In this document: one piece after another, positions 62,828 through 64,000 of the stretch | How the letters are laid out: each line of letters begins with the position of its first letter | How positions within the stretch are numbered: the first letter of the stretch is position 1 | NCBI GenBank assembly: GCA_937899715.1 | Contig: CALCNX010000084.1 | Span: 248,001-312,000 of the forward strand | Direction: 5' to 3' | Origin: an uncultured bacterium | Lineage (GTDB): Bacteria > Bacteroidota > Ignavibacteria > Kapaibacteriales > UBA4661 | Length of the DNA stretch: 64,000 nucleotides | The notes under the pieces: generated by a model | What the model saw: the letters and a program-made list of their open reading frames with translations, nothing else | What the model was told of the DNA's origin: nothing | Databases searched by the model: none | Position numbers and translations under genes: made by a program

Positions 62828-64000
62828 ATGAAAAATCGCCCCAAATTTTATTTCTTCCACCGTAGCTTCTACTCGCAGCTTCTCTTCTCCTTCTGTCTAT
62901 CCTTCAGCATCGGAGGCGCTGGAATCGTGTATGCTCAAAACATCCATTTTGAGCGCATCTCCGTTGAGCAGGGACTGTCAAGCGCAAACGTCAATTATAT
63001 TTTTCAAGACCACAAAAAAATCCTCTGGTTCGCCACGGAAGATGGCTTGAATCGTTACGACGGCATGACATTTACGGTGTTCCGGCAGACTCTTCCCGAT
63101 TCCCTAGGCGTTGGGGCGCAAAGTGTTACATCGCTTTACGAGGATTCGGGTGGTTATTTGTGGCTGACAACGGGAAATCACCGCACAGTATCACGCTTTT
63201 CCAGCCAAACGACTAAATTTGATGCGTTTCTTTTCCCTGCCAATACCGAAACAACTGCTCAAGCAATTGCTGAAAAGCGGGACGGCTCAATACTTGTTGG
63301 CACAAAAAATGGCTTATTTATTGCATCGCCTTTCGGTTCTTCACTGCTCAAGCGCGTTTTGTCTGTGCCCTCTTCACTGGATATATGCGGCATTGCCCGT
63401 GATAGCGCGGGCTTCTGGCTAATTTGTACTGATGGCTTATACTTTTATGACGAGACAAAATCTTCTGCAACGAAGATAGAGTGCGGTGTGCAGGGTACTA
63501 TCACTCACTGCACTGTGCAGTCGGATAGTGCAATGCACAGTGCAGCGCGTCCCGTCGCGCTCTGGCTCGGAACAAGCAATAACGGGCTATTTGTGTTCAC
63601 GCTCGCAACACGTCGCACTCAGCACATTACTGAAGGATTACCAAGCAGACAAGTTAGGACTATTTGCGCACTTTCTTCGGGAGCAGTGTGGGTTGGCACA
63701 GACAATGGCATAGCAATTCTCCGCACGGCGCCCGCAGAAACGTCTTCATGGCGAGTGATGCAGACGCTCCAGCACGACCTTCGCAATCTCCAAACGCTCT
63801 CCGGCAATCGTATTCAGCATATTCGAGAAGATGCTTCCGGCGTACTATGGGTAGGAACAGCATTTTACGGGGTCAGCAAGTATTCTGCGTTCAAGCAAAA
63901 ATTTGTGCATTATGCTGTCAATTTGCTTAAAGAAAATGTCAGCCTGAATAGCGGCTACGTCCGTGATATTGCGGAAGATGGCGAGAGCCTCTGGCTCGCA
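62828..64000 (+). CDS. Two-component-regulator propeller sensor protein, partial (right edge)
   Basis: Start ATG 62828; 391 codons visible without a stop to the right edge. Signal peptide LLFSFCLSFSIGGAGIVYAQ, then ERISVEQGLSSANVNYIFQD and successive Reg_prop repeats (ILWFATEDGLNRYDG, YLWLTTGNH, LWLGTSNNGLFVF, VWVGTDNGIAIL, VLWVGTAFYGVSKY). These build a seven-bladed periplasmic propeller, usually followed by a Y_Y_Y domain, TM helix and a histidine kinase or another output, which would lie beyond 64000. Ligand unknown; polysaccharide sensing is common in relatives. An internal 12-bp perfect inverted repeat is noted separately. Confidence 0.85.
   Translation, partial: MKNRPKFYFFHRSFYSQLLFSFCLSFSIGGAGIVYAQNIHFERISVEQGLSSANVNYIFQDHKKILWFATEDGLNRYDGMTFTVFRQTLPDSLGVGAQSVTSLYEDSGGYLWLTTGNHRTVSRFSSQTTKFDAFLFPANTETTAQAIAEKRDGSILVGTKNGLFIASPFGSSLLKRVLSVPSSLDICGIARDSAGFWLICTDGLYFYDETKSSATKIECGVQGTITHCTVQSDSAMHSAARPVALWLGTSNNGLFVFTLATRRTQHITEGLPSRQVRTICALSSGAVWVGTDNGIAILRTAPAETSSWRVMQTLQHDLRNLQTLSGNRIQHIREDASGVLWVGTAFYGVSKYSAFKQKFVHYAVNLLKENVSLNSGYVRDIAEDGESLWLA
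63508..63545 (+). repeat. Perfect 12-bp inverted repeat inside the propeller gene
   Basis: CTGCACTGTGCA (63508-63519) faces TGCACAGTGCAG (63534-63545), loop 14 nt, inside the coding region (HCTVQSDSAMHSAA). It may be a small inserted palindrome. Confidence 0.8.

Noticed and set aside
1..64000. tRNA or rRNA genes, prophage, complete insertion sequences
   Set aside because: Intergenic regions over 100 bp were read for cloverleaf arms, TTC loops and transposase frames; none found.

Overview
The window looks like chromosomal DNA of a Gram-negative member of the Bacteroidota/Chlorobiota-Ignavibacteriota-Kapaibacteriota branch of the FCB group. Support: a GldM-like partial protein, a TonB/SPOR/outer-membrane-barrel cluster, OmpA-like and two-component-regulator-propeller proteins, an OstA/LptA-type LPS transport protein, BatA-type membrane proteins, a deoxyhypusine-synthase-like protein, and mostly weak Shine-Dalgarno sequences. 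The exact phylum cannot be fixed by reading. I see no tRNA, rRNA, CRISPR array, prophage or intact insertion sequence. Coding density is high and most genes lie in short same-strand runs.

Layout. 1-9637 (minus strand): the start of a GldM-like protein running off the left edge, a deoxyhypusine-synthase-like enzyme, then a tight run of an alkyltransferase-like (ATL) protein, a fused two-domain oxidoreductase, a GT-C glycosyltransferase, a GtrB/DPM1-type GT2, a second GT-C and an EEP-family lipoprotein. This looks like a lipid-linked sugar/glycosylation operon. 9751-13368: cobalamin-binding-like protein, RpiB, a YacP-like NYN protein, an RluE-type pseudouridine synthase, a CAP-domain protein behind two operator-like dyads, and a 58-residue secreted Cys/Lys-rich peptide. 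13770-22574: leucine-rich-repeat protein; minus-strand run pheT - M61 peptidase - murD - ftsW; small outer-membrane-type protein. 22700-31775: a secreted beta-sandwich protein, a flippase, upp, a TatD nuclease fused in frame to a signal peptide plus beta-barrel, an OstA-like protein, a glycosyltransferase and tsaB. 32282-40623: MscS channel, then a 1596-residue VWA-WD40-HYDIN/ASPM-OmpA protein followed by a BatA-like membrane protein. 40696-50600 (minus): PAP2, a membrane-embedded GH2-like protein that appears catalytically dead, a barrel without a plug domain, SPOR protein, TonB, HAD hydrolase, peptide deformylase, YgjP-type metallopeptidase. 50722-57263: orphan sensor kinase, a frameshifted lipoprotein gene, RNase Z, GCS2-type ligase, peroxiredoxin, a MITE-like palindrome and a J-like protein. 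57297-64000: S41 peptidase and dnaB (same operon as the J-like gene), an intergenic region with a cluster of TTTTCCACA sites, prfA, and a propeller sensor running off the right edge.

Themes. Most genes serve the cell envelope (peptidoglycan synthesis, LPS export, glycan transfer, outer-membrane barrels, TonB/SPOR, mechanosensing) or core information processing (pheT, prfA, def, tsaB, dnaB, rnz). The best candidates for undescribed biology are: (i) the GH2-like membrane protein with plug-less barrel, SPOR and TonB in one operon; (ii) the TatD::signal-peptide::barrel fusion over a T6 tract; (iii) the VWA/WD40/OmpA giant with its BatA partner; (iv) the TTTTCCACA cluster between dnaB and prfA; (v) the small secreted peptide gene with its own strong expression signals.
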